Shown in pieces: positions 12,101 through 23,639 of a stretch of 64,000 nt of DNA. The position numbers and the translations under genes were made by a program. This DNA is from Castor canadensis (taxonomy: Eukaryota; Chordata; Mammalia; Rodentia; Castoridae), in assembly GCF_047511655.1 (NCBI RefSeq), contig NC_133390.1, positions 128,393,583 to 128,457,582 of the forward strand. The letters run 5' to 3'. The first letter of the stretch is position 1. Each line of letters begins with the position of its first letter. Below the pieces are notes generated by a model. That model did no database searches. It was given only the letters and a program-made list of their open reading frames with translations, and was not told the DNA's origin.

Positions 12101-12955
12101 TTTACTGTGTCCCATAGGTTCTGGTAGGTTGTGTTTTCATTTTCATTGACTTCCAGGAAATTTTTAATTTCTTCTTTTATTTCATCAATGACCCAGTGTT
12201 CATTAAGCCATGAGTTATTCAGTTTGCAGCTATATGCATGTTTTTTGTCTTTATATTTGTTGTTGAGTTCTAGTTTTATTGCATTGTGATCAGATAGAAT
12301 GCATGGTATTATTTCTATTTTCTTATATTTGCTGAGGCTTGCTTTGTGCCTGAGGATATGATCTATTTTGTAGAAGGTTCCGTGGGCTGCTGAGAAGAAT
12401 GTATATTGTGTAGAAGTTGAATGGAATATTTTCTAGACATCAAGTAGGTCTATTTGATCTGTTGTATATTTTAGATCTAGGATTTCTTTATTGATTTTTT
12501 TGTTTGGATGACCTATCTATTGATGATAATGGGGTGGTAAAGTCTCCCACGACCACTGTGTTGGAGTTAATATATGCTTTTAGGTCCTTCAGGGTATGTT
12601 TGATGAAATTGGGTGCATTGACATTGGGTGCATATAGGTTGATAATTGTTATTTCCTTTTGGTCTATTTCCCCTTTTATTAGCATGGAATGTTCTTCCTT
12701 ATCTCATTTGAGCAATGTAGGTTTGAAGTGTACCTTGTCAGAGATAAGTATTGCTACTCCTGCCTGTTGCTGGGGACCACTGGCTTGGTAAATCTTCTTC
12801 CAGCCTTTCATTCTAAGCCTATGCTTATTTCTGTCAGTGAGATGGGTCTCCTGTAAGCAACAAATTGTTGGATCTTCCTTTTCAATCTAGTTCGTCAAAT
12901 TGTGCCTTTTGATGGGTGAATTAAGTCCATTAACATTAAGTGTTAGTACTGATAG
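9155..12955 (-). pseudogene. L1-II ORF2 pseudogene (endonuclease-reverse transcriptase)
   Basis: The length, about 3.8 kb, equals that of a normal L1 ORF2. Pieces in L1 order: endonuclease (ITIINLYAPN, VVGDFTTPLS, 12488-12685); linker and start of RT (11560-12072, with [17 protein letters not shown]); RT core (10923-11198, [18 protein letters not shown] and [18 protein letters not shown]); the FADD box encoded by 10872-10883, followed by MILYLKDP; then the C-terminal domain in one 251-codon frame (9155-9910) with [30 protein letters not shown] and the terminal RMFSLICGH. Frame shifts between pieces mean no functional enzyme. Confidence 0.93.
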
Positions 12956-13026
12956 GTATGTGGTGATTCCTGTCATTTAGTTGTCTTAGTTGTTTGATGG
13001 TTTGATTGTGTGTAGCTGAATCGATG

Positions 13027-14220
13027 TTACTCTTTACTTTCTTGCATTTTCTTTTCCTGTAGTTTGGTGCTGCCTGCCCTTTCATGGTTATGTTCAATTT
13101 CACTTTCTGTGTGCAGAATCCCTTGAAGAATCTTTTGTAGTGGTGGCTTTGTGGTCACATATTGCTTTAGTTTCTGCTTATCATGGAAGACTTTTATTGC
13201 TCCATCTAGTTTGAATGATAGTTTTGCTGGGTAGAGTATCCTAGGGTTGAAGTTATTTTCATTCAGTTCCCAGAAGATCTCACCCCAAGATCTTCTTGTT
13301 CTTAATGTTTCTGTTGAGAAGTCTGCTGTGATTTTGATGGGTTTCCCTTTGTATGTTATTTGTTTTTTCTCTCTTACAGCCTTGCATTCTTTCTCGAGCC
13401 TCTGTATTTGTTGTTTTAATGATAATATGCTGTGGGGTAGATCTATTTTGGTTGGTGTGTTTGGTGTTCTGGAGGCCTCTTGCATCTGTATGGGCATAGA
13501 TTTCTCTTTTGGGAAATTTTCTATAATTTTTTTTGAATATATTACACATTCCCTTTCCTTGCCCTTCTTCTGCTACTTCAATGCCCATGATTCTCAGGTT
13601 TGGTCTTTTCATGGAGTTAGTGAGTTCTTACATTTTCTTATCACAGGTCTTGAGTTGTTTAACTAATAGTTCTTCAGTTTTTCCTTTAATTACCATTTAA
13701 TCTTCAAGTTCTGAGATTCTGTCTTCTGTTTGCTCTATTCTGCTGGATTGACCTTCCATTTCATTTTGCATTTCTGTTTCATTCTGTTTTCTGAGGTTTT
13801 CCATATCATGAGTCACTTCCTGTTTAATGTTGTCTATTTTCATCCTGAGTTCATTTATCTCTTTATTAATCGTGTTCTTTGTTTCACTTTGGTGTTTATA
13901 TAGTCCTTCTATGGTTTCTTTTATTTCTTCTTGTGCTTTCTGTAATTTTCTATTTTTGTTGTCTTGGAATTTCTTGTGTGTCTTCTGTATGTTTTGGTTG
14001 ACCACATCCAATATCATCTGTATAAAATTCTCATTGATTACTTGGAGAATTTCATCTTTCAGAGTATTCTTGCGGGCTTCATAGGGTTCTTTGGCATAGT
14101 TTATCTTCGTTTTGTTGGGGTCAGTATCTGAGTATGTTTTTCTTCATTTACCTCTGGTTCCTATACTAATTTTTTGCTGTGGGGAAACTGGTTTCCCTGT
14201 TTTTTCTGTCTTCCCATCAT
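13027..14220 (-). pseudogene. L1-II ORF1 pseudogene
   Basis: RNA-binding ORF1. The start codon is at 14218-14220, in an M-M-G-R context. The coiled-coil part is open at 13697-14017 (MRKIDNIKQE-like heptads, NETEMQNEMEGQSSRIEQTEDRISELED). RRM and C-terminal parts lie at 13027-13612 (KRPNLRIMGIE, MQEASRTPN, GKPIKITADFSTET, YPAKLSFKLDGAIKVFHDKQKLKQYVTTKP). Two frames are needed to read it through, so it is broken. It ends just before ORF2. Confidence 0.9.
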
Positions 14221-14904
14221 TTCCCTTGGTATTGTTATTGTCCCTGTACTGTGTGAAATTAAGCATTTTCTAGCTTGTAATAATAACAATGGTGATATTT
14301 AGAATGGAAGGGTGAGAAGAGAGGGAAAGCAAAGAAGGTAAACAAAAAGGGAAAAACAAATAAACAAACAAGTAAAAAACCAAACCAACCAAACAAAAAA
14401 CTGTGTCAAAGATATAAACAGGGAGAGATAGTGTACTAATCAACAGTAAACTAAACAGGCATTAGAGAGACAGACAGAGGATTAAAAAAAAATTAAAAAA
14501 ATAAAAATAATAAAATAAAATAATTAAAAAAAATCTCCAAGTTCAAATGTAATAAAGTTTCAGTCTTAATAATTTTAGTTTTAGTTCCTCAGCCTCAAAT
14601 CCTGGAGATGGTGTCTCAGAAGTAGTTCTGACATTGTCTCATCAAAAGGGAAAAAAACCAAAAAAGGAAAAAAAAAACCACAACAAAGTGTCCCAAGTTC
14701 AGATGCATTACAGTTTCAGTAAGTTTTTCAGCATGTAGGTATAGTTCAGTTGTTGTCTCATCAAAGGAAGAGTGAAAAAAAAGAGTCTGGAGACAGTTCT
14801 GTGAATGGCTATCTGAGGCTGTGGCTCACCTGTCTGCTGCTGTCAGCCTGCTGTTGCTGGAGGCGTTATTTATGCAGATCTCAGGGGTGAGCCTAATACT
14901 CACC

Positions 14905-15200
14905 TGGCCCCGCAGGCTTTGTTTACTTGGAGTTCTCCTGGGCCCGACCGCCACTGTTACAAGCTTTCCCCTTTCCAAGCACACTGGGGGAGGTGAAACT
15001 GCACCCGCTTTCTCAGGCCTGCATGTTTATTTACAGTTCACATGGGAAGTGACACTTTCCCCCTTTCCTGTGGAGTTTTCCTCCCACTGCCGCTTTTACA
15101 AGCTTTCCCGCTCCTGTTTGCTGGTCGTGTGCTGCCACTCCTGCCTTCTCTGGCCTGGCTTGTTTATTTACAGTTCTGTGAGGGATTCCCCTCACCCCCT
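14905..15200 (-). repeat. Partial ~137-bp tandem units in L1-II 5' UTR
   Basis: tgtttatttacagttc at 15024 and again at 15161 (137 bp apart), with a diverged copy at 14920; ttacaagctttccc at 14957 and at 15096 (139 bp apart). These interleaved matches indicate two units and part of a third. Unit length and sequence differ from those in L1-I. Confidence 0.65.
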
Positions 15201-15582
15201 TTGGTGTTCAGGGTGCCCCACCCTCCTTGCTATGTGTCTTTTTGTTGTTTATTATTCAGTTTGTTTTTTTTTTCCCTGGGTGGGGGTTGGTCTGTCCAGG
15301 GGTCTATGCTGATCTGGCCCAGGGTTGTCTGTGGGAGTACCACATGCTGCTTAGCTCACCTGGTGGTCTGCTTCTCCCAAGCAGGTTAGGCGCTGGCATA
15401 TGGTGGTATAAGAGCCCTCCTGGTTTCTCTGTTTAATGTGGAGTGGAGATGGTATGTGTGGGCTGGGGGTGTGATTGTGTTGGAGTTTTACCTCTTCTTG
15501 GTGGTTTTTCCTGCAAGGTGTTCTCTATCATCTCTCCAAGATTTTACTTTAGGAAGCACTCTTTCTGCTTCCTCCCTATAGT

Positions 15583-15592
15583 CGCCATCTTG
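15583..15592 (-). promoter_or_regulatory. YY1-type motif at L1-II 5' end
   Basis: cgccatcttgg on the plus strand reads as ccaagatggcg on the L1 strand, a match to the YY1 consensus and in the usual place a few bases inside the L1 5' end. In L1-I the equivalent position (4893-4904, ccactattttgg) has lost the core. Confidence 0.7.
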
Positions 15593-15600
15593 GAATCACC

Positions 15601-16029
15601 TTCACCCTTGATTGTTTAGCATTTTGACTTTTCTCCATCCTTCCACCAGTGCCACATGCTCATACTATCAAAAATAGCCACAGATGAACCTGACTTGGCC
15701 ATTTATATATTTCCCACAGTGACTCACACAGTTCCCAAATTAAACAGGCTTTCAATACATATATATTAGGGCAGAAAAATTAATCTTTTAAATTACAGGC
15801 CAATCTTACAGCATTGTCATAAATGTAGAAAATAGAAGAGAAAAGTCATTCATAAATCAACACAGTGTTCCAGTGACTTTGGTATATTCTCTCATTGTGA
15901 AGGCACTCCCATTTTTTCTGCATGTCTTACAAAGTTGCCATTATTACCCAGGGGTCTACACAAAGCACATGGAGAATTTCGCAGTGTGTATAGAAAGGTC
16001 ACATCACAACCATTAATATTGATCACCAC
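15601..16029. other. Unique DNA, no gene seen
   Basis: AT-rich, non-repetitive as far as I can see; no coding frame of note. Confidence 0.5.
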
Positions 16030-16270
16030 ATAGGTCCAGCTCTCTGTCTTCCTGGCACATGGCAGGATTGTATTTTCTAGCCTCTTGTGGTTAGGTGAGG
16101 CCACATGACCACTTCTGACCAATGACCAATGATCAACTGCTGGTATGACCCCTTGCCTTCCCTACCCAGAACACTGTTTCCGAGTGGCTATTCCATCAGC
16201 CTTGGAGATAATGGCAAAAAGGAGTCCCTAGATGACCCATGATGGATATGAATTGGAAGTAAAATATGAA
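16030..16270 (+). mobile_element. MLT1-type MaLR LTR fragment
   Basis: ggcacatggcaggattgtat, then agcctcttgtggttaggtg, ggccacatgacc and ctgaccaatga are diverged from the 5' portion of older MLT1 LTRs. No internal retroviral genes accompany it. Confidence 0.6.
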
Positions 16271-16375
16271 GCCATTAAAGTTTTGGGATTATTTGTCACT
16301 GCAGCAAACTTTAGCTCAATCTGACATATAGATTGCAATTCCTGGGAGCTAGAAAAAAACCCAAGAGATTTTTCT

Positions 16376-16490
16376 GGCTTAACACTGAAGCTCAGAGAGG
16401 CAAAATGGGTTATCCAAATCTTACAGAAAAGCAGTGTTGGCTCTGGACTAGGCCCAGGTCTGCTGTCTCCTTGAACACTTCTCTCAATTC
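16376..16490 (+). mobile_element. MIR fragment
   Basis: Second half of a MIR: actgaagctcagagaggca, then ggcccaggtctgctgtctcc. Confidence 0.6.
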
Positions 16491-17639
16491 ATCAGCATTC
16501 TGGGACCCACGGGAGGCCAGTCTCAAGTGATGCTGCCCTGCTTTTCCTGCTTTGTGGTGGCATTTCTGCATCACTAGGAAGTCCCTGGAGCCTGAGGCAC
16601 TGGCCTGATATAATTTTATATCTTGGCAGTAGTTTAAGAGAGCCCTGGGGCCCACTTTTTGAGCCCTCCTCAAAATGGCATGACATAGGTGCCCACATCA
16701 GCACTAAAGCAGCTAAAAAACTGTTTCCTTTTACAGATGATAGTCTTGAATTCTGTGTAATGGCATCTTTGTACAAGTGAAAGTTCAACAATTCTACTTT
16801 GGAATTATCTAATGGTGAAGAAATTCTCAGATTCAAAGGTATGAGGATAATTAGGACTCTTGTTAATCATTCTGCATCCCTTTCCCCACCCCCACCCCAT
16901 CAACGAGATTCACACAGATTAATTACTGCCTGCTATAAATAAATGCAGAGAAAAGCAATCTGCATAGGAGAGGCAGAGGGTAACTGTCATTTAATATAGC
17001 ACAGCTTTCTGCACACCTGTTCTCCCTTGCTGTTGCCTTGGAAACTACACTTATAAGAGAAGCTATGCATAATTAGCATGGATGGAGGTCTATATCAATC
17101 AGAATAATTTGGAAGAATGCTAAAAGCCCAAAGGAGCAGGCAAAACTACTTGTCTCAGTAGGAAGGAATCAGACCTCCACTGTGCAGTAAATGAGGAGGC
17201 AGTTACAGTAGGAAATCAGCAAAATTAGCAATTCTGGGTCAGCTGAAAAATGGGGAGCCAGCCTGACTCTCTCACTAGAGAGAAAGAAAACTTTGTCATC
17301 GAGTTTTGTCTTCTCTTTTCAGTGGTATTTAGAGTTGCACAAAGGAAATACAAAGCCAGGCAAACACACAAGTACACTTTAAGGTAATGGGCCTTGGATG
17401 GCAGGATCTTCGCTTCTGAGTGGGGGGCTCTGCACCCCATCTGGGGAGCCTCTGCTGCATTGGGCTGGGGCTCCAAGACTCCTGCTGTGGGAAGGGCAGG
17501 CTTCCAAGTGTGTGACTCCTTCAGTGAATGGCTTTCAGTCAAGTATACGGTTTATGAGTGGTTGGATACACCAAATTTCTTTTGAGTGTTGAAGGGAGCT
17601 TAGATTATTTCAATGCTCTTGTTTTTGGAGGAGGAAGGG
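16491..17639. other. Unique DNA, no gene seen
   Basis: Several open frames of 60-115 codons on both strands overlap each other and show no domain; taken as chance. No RNA gene recognised. Confidence 0.5.
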
Positions 17640-17735
17640 AAATCACAGAACGATGCAGCTTGCTCAAGGTTTCAAAGCCAGCTGGTGGCCAGTCTAGAAG
17701 CAGGACTCAGCCATTTTTGTTTCTTGTTTAGTACC
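17640..17735 (+). mobile_element. MIR fragment (weak)
   Basis: cttgctcaaggtttcaaagc and agtctagaagcaggactcag resemble the MIR region 'cttgcccaaggtcacacagc...gctgggatt'. Short and diverged. Confidence 0.45.
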
Positions 17736-18089
17736 TGATGCCAGACACCAGTCCAGACTGTCACTGAGTTGCTCATTCTGGACAGAGAGGCTCAGGTCCT
17801 TTATTGCAGCAGGGATGAAACTGAGACCCTGGCACAGGAATGTCTAAATGTCTGATGACATTGGCTTTCTGATTAGATTAGATATTGATTAGAAATTGGC
17901 TTTTCAGTGCCTGACAATTTATTTTCAGGCATAGACATGTAAATTCACTCATTTTTTCATCCATGTAGCCAATATTCATTAATTACAGTGGGGTGATATT
18001 AAACTCGTTTGAGATACACACAAAATTTCCTATAAATTCTTAATTTACAGAGCTCATACAGGATTATTGTTTGCATTAATTAATGTTCA

Positions 18090-18300
18090 TTAATTAAACA
18101 TTTATGTGTTGACTACATAAATGAGTAGTCAACTCAATTCTGGGTGCTGGGATACAGCCACAAGTGATGCTTGATGATCTGCCTACCCCTAGAACTTGCA
18201 TCTTAGTGGGAAGGACAGATCCTAACTATGGGAGTAAGCCAACAACGTAGTGATAAGTGGTGATAAGTGTGCAGGACTGGCAGTTTAGATTTTGTCCCCA
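18090..18300 (+). repeat. Ancient interspersed repeat, family not named
   Basis: ctgggtgctgggatacagcc, then cttgcatcttagtgggaagg, resemble a common ancient mammalian repeat with 'ctggggatacag...cttacattctagtggg'. I recognise the pattern but not the family name. Confidence 0.45.
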
Positions 18301-18619
18301 CTGCAATGCTCAGCAATCACATGGCTTTAAACTGGGAGTGACGTGATTGCCTTTGTTAGCACCTTGCCTTGTTCCTCAGAGTGGGACCTGAGATTGCCAC
18401 TCTGGAGGGCTCTTGGGCCAGCAGGGGCCCATGGGCTATTCCTAGGAGCATCTTCTGTCCTGTCCCAACAGCAAGTCTGAGACAAAGACAAAGGGGCACA
18501 GCTTGGGGATGTGGCTTTTTCCTCTCTCCCCTTTCCAGTTGCTCATTTTATGCTTTATCACCATGGTCCTCCCAGTAACTGAAATAATAAAAGTGAGAAT
18601 AAGAATGGCTATGAAGGGG

Positions 18620-18860
18620 TAATACTAGCAAACATTTATAAATGAACCCTTATCGTATGCATGGTGTTGTGCACATTGCTGTGTGGTGTGTAACTCATTA
18701 TTTCTTCAAAACATTGAAAATGTCGTCAGGTTGATTTTGCAGATAAGAAAACTAGGAGGAGAGATTAAGTAGTTTTTTCCAAGGTCAAATACCTAATTTA
18801 ATGGTAGTGCTAGGATTTGAAACCAAAGTCTGTCTGTGCCATTAACCTCTATGCTAATTG
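18620..18860 (+). mobile_element. MIR, nearly full length
   Basis: agcaaacatttataaatgaa, tgcatggtgttgtgcacatt, taactcattatttcttcaaa, gcagataagaaaactaggag, ccaaggtcaaatacctaatt and aggatttgaaaccaaagtct follow MIR order along its length. Confidence 0.75.
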
Positions 18861-18999
18861 ATAAATCTGTACTGTTAATATGTTAATAGAAAAGGCTTAA
18901 ATCCTATAGTTTCCACATTAAGAGAAGCAGGAAGAATGAAACCATAAGTGCTTTGTATCTACCATGTTCTTAAAAATACATTAGACATAATAAACTCTT

Positions 19000-19140
19000 G
19001 GTTTTCACAACTGCCACCTCCCACATGCTCTGGAATTCACAGTTCTTACAACAATGCTGCAAGATAGATATCATTCACTCCATCATTGGGGTGAAGATGG
19101 ACACTCAGTGAGATTAGACAACTTGATGAGGGGTTATCAG
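19000..19140 (+). mobile_element. MIR fragment (weak)
   Basis: acaacaatgctgcaagatag and atggacactcagtgagatta look like a diverged 'acaaccctatgaggtag...gaaactgaggcacagagag'. No further flanks match. Confidence 0.35.
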
Positions 19141-20244
19141 GATGTGGCCTTTGGCTTGTGGTGGCCACTGCAATGGAGGCTCAGGGAACTGGAGTGTGCC
19201 CGAGTGGAAGTAGAGGATGCCCTGCAAGCTTTCAGGCAGAAAGCCTGGAGCATCACAAGCCCTGGGTGGGTGGTCTTTGGCTGCTGGCACCTCATAAGAA
19301 GATCTTCAGAAAGCCTAGGGTTTGGAGCATTGAGGGATCTAGTGGTCACCCCAGGCTCAGAGGTCATGCTGTAGTGAGCTCAGGGGTCATGCTGAGAGTG
19401 GCCACAGGCTCTGTCCTGTTTTCCAGGAATACCATAAGAATGGCCTCCTGTTTGAGGACATGCTCTGGCTGAGATTGTTTCTTTGCAGACTGTGTTTGCT
19501 CCTGGCTGGCCTGCCATACTGTCATTGTCCTCTCAAGTTTTTGACCCAGTTTAGCCTCCTAGTGGCATGGCTTGCCTGGCATCCTCTGCCACCCACATGA
19601 TCATTCCTTCTCTCCAAGAATTCATCTCTGCCAAGTGCACTAGGTGCACTTAAAACAAGTCCTGGCCAAAAACCATGGCCACACCTTCTTTTGCCACATA
19701 TATGAAACCATATCCTCTCCCAATTCAGAGCCTGTTGGGCTGAATCCTGTTGGCTAAGCCTTTGCCTCACCCCTGAGCTTCATCTACCTGACCCCAATTT
19801 CACCCAGACTCCTGATTGTGTCTTTGGTAGTTGACCTGGTATCCTTGGCCTGAGCTGACATCTTCACCCTAATTAATTCAACCAGAGCCACTGTAGTCTT
19901 CAGGGGCTTACAGTCTAGGGATAGCTGGGAGATGAAGTTCAATGGGACTGCATTGAGCCCCAGTCAGCATGTGAAGATGCAGTTGGAGATGCTGGTGTGA
20001 CTGAAAAGATTAAGACGACCCCTTGGTCCAGCTCTACTTCTAGGAGGCACAGGTGAGCAGGTGTGCCTGGGAGCCGTGATCTCTGTTACCATGGGGCCTG
20101 TGAAGAAGCCACCCCAGCACTCTTCACCCACAATGCATGCCTAGGCAGGCCTCCACTCAGGTTCCATCCAGATGAGTGGGTAGTGGAGTCATGAGTGTCC
20201 CTTCACAGATGGTGATGACATAACTAGATCATCTGCATTAGCCC
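19141..20244. other. Unique DNA, no gene seen
   Basis: Moderately GC-rich. Overlapping open frames of about 75-105 codons (19054-19472) on both strands show no domain, start context or splice-bounded exon that I can defend. Confidence 0.5.
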
Positions 20245-20700
20245 TTCTTTGCCACATAACAAAATGCTACATTGGCTTAAAATAACAACCACTTAATTAG
20301 CTCATGTTTTGGGAGAGGGTGGTTCTTCTGAACTAGGCTGGATTTGATCATGGTCTGGGGTCAGCGTGGGTCTGACTGGTTCTGTATGGCTTCATTCACA
20401 TACCTGGCCACTAGCCAGCCACTGGCCGGGGCCACAAGGGCAATGGGGTAGTGTAACCTCATCCTCTAGTAGCTGCATGATCTTGTTCACATGGTAGCAG
20501 GAATCCAGGAACCTGGAGCAGCGAGGGAAGAGGCTTCAGAGAGCGAATGTCTGTCAAGTCCCTGTGTGTGTCACATCTGTTTTTGCCTCATTGGCTGAAG
20601 TAAGCTAGGTGGTTAAGCCTAGAACCAGTATGGAAGGCTCTGACGGAGGGATGTGTGAACAAACTGGGTCATTATTGCAAGTGATTTCCCATGCTACCAT
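20245..20700 (-). mobile_element. MLT1-type MaLR LTR
   Basis: Reverse-oriented: ccacataacaaaatgctaca and ggcttaaaataacaacca are the complement of the LTR's 3' end (...gttttaagccactaagtttt); then gaactaggctggatttgatc, tggccactagccagccactg and cttgttcacatggtagcagg. About 450 bp, so most of an LTR. Confidence 0.7.
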
Positions 20701-20774
20701 TTCAGTTCGGGCTTGCAAAGGACTGACATGAGAGGCAGTGAATATTCTGCTCTGTATCAAGAAAGCTGGTAGAA

Positions 20775-21120
20775 ATGTTGTCTATAGTAGCACACACCTA
20801 TAACCCCAGTTCACTGGGAAGCAGAGATTGGTCAGACTATGGTTGGAGGCCAGCCCCAGCAAAAAGTTAGTAAGACCTTCTCTCAGCAAATAAGCTGGGT
20901 GTAGTGGAACTGCCTGTAATCCCAGCTACATGTGATGCAAATGTAGGAGGATCTCAGCCTGAAGCCTGCCCCAGGCAAAAATTTAGGACCCTATTTGAAA
21001 AACAACTAAAACAAAACAGGGCTAGGAACATGGTTTAAGTGGTAGAGTGCTTGCCTAACTAGTGAAAGACCCTGAGTTAAAACCCCAGTACTGAAAAAAA
21101 GAAAAAGAAAAAGGAAAAAA
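20775..21120 (+). mobile_element. Composite SINE: two B1-like monomers + ID
   Basis: First 7SL-like monomer 20778-20890 (cacacctataaccccagttc ... aagaccttctctcagcaaa), second 20891-21005 (agctgggtgtagtggaactg, cctgtaatcccagcta), then a tRNA-like ID unit 21020-21095 with Pol III box-like gtggtagagtgcttgcctaa and gagttaaaaccccag, and an A-rich tail to 21120. Continuous order suggests one tripartite insertion rather than three. No clear TSD noted. Confidence 0.8.
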
Positions 21121-22139
21121 CAAAGAAGACTGGTAGAAGGAATTCAAGCAAGCACCTAGTTCTGGCTAATGCAAACAACTCTAAAGTCTTTCCCAAAATT
21201 CCCAAATTAACCCCTGGTTTTGGGGTACTTTGGTCATTGCCTTGGAGGTCAGACTGCAAATACTGCTGTTATTTCTCCTTTCTCAGTCAGCTTCTTCCTG
21301 TTGGAAAGTGTTCCCTAACACTGCTTGTGTCCCGAAGCCAGCCACTTTTCTAAGCAGACTTTATTCTTCCAAGTTTAAAATCAGTACATCATTTTTTTCC
21401 CTGTTTACATCCAATAGAGTATTTATGAAGAGTGCTGATGGTGTGACCCCAGATGAAGCAGAGTGCAGAGTTTTCTCTAAAATGGTTTTACCACTGACAT
21501 GCTGTGCCTGATAATCTTATTGTTTTAGGCATAATTTCTTTCAAAGTGATTATTTCAGCTTTGAAACTGGAATGGTTATTTTCTTATGGATACCAACTCT
21601 CATGATATTTTTATGGTATTCAAAGAATATCTTGAACCCATTCATTTCTCTATTCCAGAATCTTTTCAATGGTTATTTGGCTGAAATTAGCACAAAAGAT
21701 TGATATGCCATTTATTACTTTCGCTTTTATATTGATTATATATTTGTGTTGTACCAAATATGGTTATATATATGGACATGAATTAAATATGATTAATATG
21801 CATGCATAAAATATTTGAACTTGAACACTGTTCCCTGGTGGAACATTCTAGTCTTGGTTGAAATATCTAAGTGAATTCCGAAAGAAATCATTAGTTCCAC
21901 TCCAGTGTATTTTGTTTTTGCAGAAGAGGTCACACTACACACCACCATGATTCCTCATTTTTTATTGTTGCTCTACAAGTCCCCTGAGAATTCAAGTAAC
22001 TTTTGTGAACAAGACAGAATAAATTAAAAACAAAACTGTTGGGCTGGTTCCTGGAGGGTAAGACAAGTCTTTGGTTTCTACTAGTGGCATAGATTATTAT
22101 ATCATATCATATCTATTATATAAAGGAAAACCTTGAAAA
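21121..22139. other. Unique DNA, no gene seen
   Basis: AT-rich. A 93-codon plus frame (21230-21511) has no recognisable domain. A short tatatca-rich patch lies near 22100. Confidence 0.5.
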
Positions 22140-22595
22140 TGAAAATGTGACTACTGTAGATTGCAAAAGTGCTCCCTATCATCTCCCTCTCTTTGTCTAT
22201 GACCTTTGCAAACTGCCTTTGCAATACCTCCCATAAAGAGGTGAAGTCCATTTCTCCACTTCTGAATCTGGACTGGCATGTGAATCACTTTGCCAGTCAA
22301 CTTTGGAGGAAGTGATGGCTGCCACTTCTGAGTGTGGAGTTCAAGAACTCTGGTTCACTTATCTGCCTGTCCTGAGATTCCACTTTCAAGCTCACTCCCA
22401 AGCGAGCTTGCTGGAGTATGGAGAGAGAATGTCAGTTCGAGTGAGGAATGTGTGAGTGAGCCCAACTGAGATCAGACAAGTATGGCTCAGCTGTGAAGAA
22501 TCATCTATCAACTCATGGGTGGCAGTAAAAACTCACTTCTAGCCACTGAGTTTTAGAATGGTTTTCTGTACAGCAATAAGTAACTGACAGAGAGG
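22140..22595 (+). mobile_element. MLT1-type MaLR LTR
   Basis: gagtgagcccaactgagatc, then the LTR end agccactgagttttagaatg ... acagcaataagtaactgaca. The order is the mirror of the copy at 20245-20700. No internal retroviral gene adjoins. Confidence 0.72.
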
Positions 22596-22604
22596 ATCAC
22601 AGAA

Positions 22605-22705
22605 AGTGAGCTTCTGGAAGGAAGGATCCAGGTCTGATTCTCATGTCATGAGCTTCTAGCACACTTTAGGTATTCATGATTAAATGTTTATTCAATATGT
22701 GTGTG
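22605..22705 (+). mobile_element. L2 LINE 3' end
   Basis: aggatccaggtctgattctc, cttctagcacactttaggta, then attaaatgtttattcaatat match the short conserved L2 tail (...cagtaggtgctcaataaatgtttgttgaatg). Confidence 0.55.
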
Positions 22706-23237
22706 TAATATGCTTGGCTTCCTGGTTTTGGGTTCTTTCTGGTGGTGCAGATAGAAGGATGATTATTTTCCTCACAGATTTTGGGATTTCAATGGAAAAG
22801 GAGTGGATTCTACAAGCAGAGATGCCTGCTGTTCTTCAAATTGCCTTTTACCTTCTTTATTAGCTCCAGTTCTTAGCTTTTCTCTGGACACATGGCTTCC
22901 TGCAATAAAGATTTCATTTTCCTCAGCTATCCGTATAACTAAGATTTACCAGAGGGATTTAAGCAAATGTGAGCTGGTAGACTCCTTTTTTTCTCTACAT
23001 TCCTGTTAGTTAGAATGCATGTGTGCTAGCTAGGTATGGTACAGCCATCTTGTAGAATGCAGTAGAAATCATGGGCCAGGGGTGCCCCAAGAGTAAAGTT
23101 AAGGACTGTGGGTCCCCAATGCCTTCTGTGGTCAGCCGTTCTCCATCATTTACTCCCTTATTCCTATAGGGGACTCATTCATTCTTAGCAGGAGTCAGTG
23201 GTTAGAAGACCTCTCTGTAGACCTCCCCTTCATTTTT
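22706..23237. other. Unique DNA, no gene seen
   Basis: No coding, RNA or repeat signature that I recognise. Confidence 0.45.
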
Positions 23238-23495
23238 TAGGCTTAGCAATATAACTTGTTATGGTCAATCAGGTGTGAGCAGAAGCAAGTGCCATGCCCA
23301 ATCTGTGGTGTTAAAATCTTCTGTGCATTTGACAAGTCTTTTACTCCTTTTCTGTCTCTCAAGCACAGCATGTCGCAAAAGGGCCTGATCCTCAGCCTGA
23401 GGCTGATGAAGAAAACACATGGAACAGGGTCATGACAGCCAGCCTACTATCACGTGAGTAAGAAATAAGTATTTGTGATGGTAACAGTTGGAGGA
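23238..23495 (+). mobile_element. MLT1-type MaLR LTR fragment
   Basis: ttatggtcaatcaggtgtga, gcagaagcaagtgccatgcc and gctgatgaagaaaacacatg are MLT1-like. Diverged, ends not defined. Confidence 0.5.
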
Positions 23496-23639
23496 TAGGT
23501 ACCTTCCTACCTTTAGATTTCTTTTATATTGGAGAGAAATTAATATCTATCTTCTTTGGGATACTATTTTGTGTTTTCTGTCATTCTTGGCTAATTTGAA
23601 ATATGGCAAATTCTTTTATTTTATTCAGACTAAGAATGA

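Larger units (their letters stand above)
8658..15600 (-). mobile_element. Full-length but inactive LINE-1 (L1-II)
   Basis: Complete L1 layout on the minus strand over about 6.9 kb: 5' end with a YY1-type motif (15583-15592), 5' UTR (14221-15600), ORF1 (13027-14220), ORF2 (9155-12955), 3' UTR (8670-9154) and a T-rich run at the left marking the poly-A tail. Several stops and frameshifts in both ORFs make it defective. Its 3' end lies against another L1 fragment (7308-8657). No clear TSD is seen across the whole element, which fits insertion into, or recombination with, that older copy. Confidence 0.94.
14221..15600 (-). promoter_or_regulatory. L1-II 5' UTR (internal promoter region)
   Basis: About 1.4 kb upstream of ORF1 in L1 orientation. 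The half next to ORF1 (14270-14560) is A-rich on the plus strand, the distal half GC-rich with partial tandem units. The terminal gtcgccatcttggaa is the reverse complement of the YY1-type motif (AAGATGGC) that begins many L1 5' UTRs and sets the start site. Promoter role is inferred from L1 knowledge. Confidence 0.75.
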
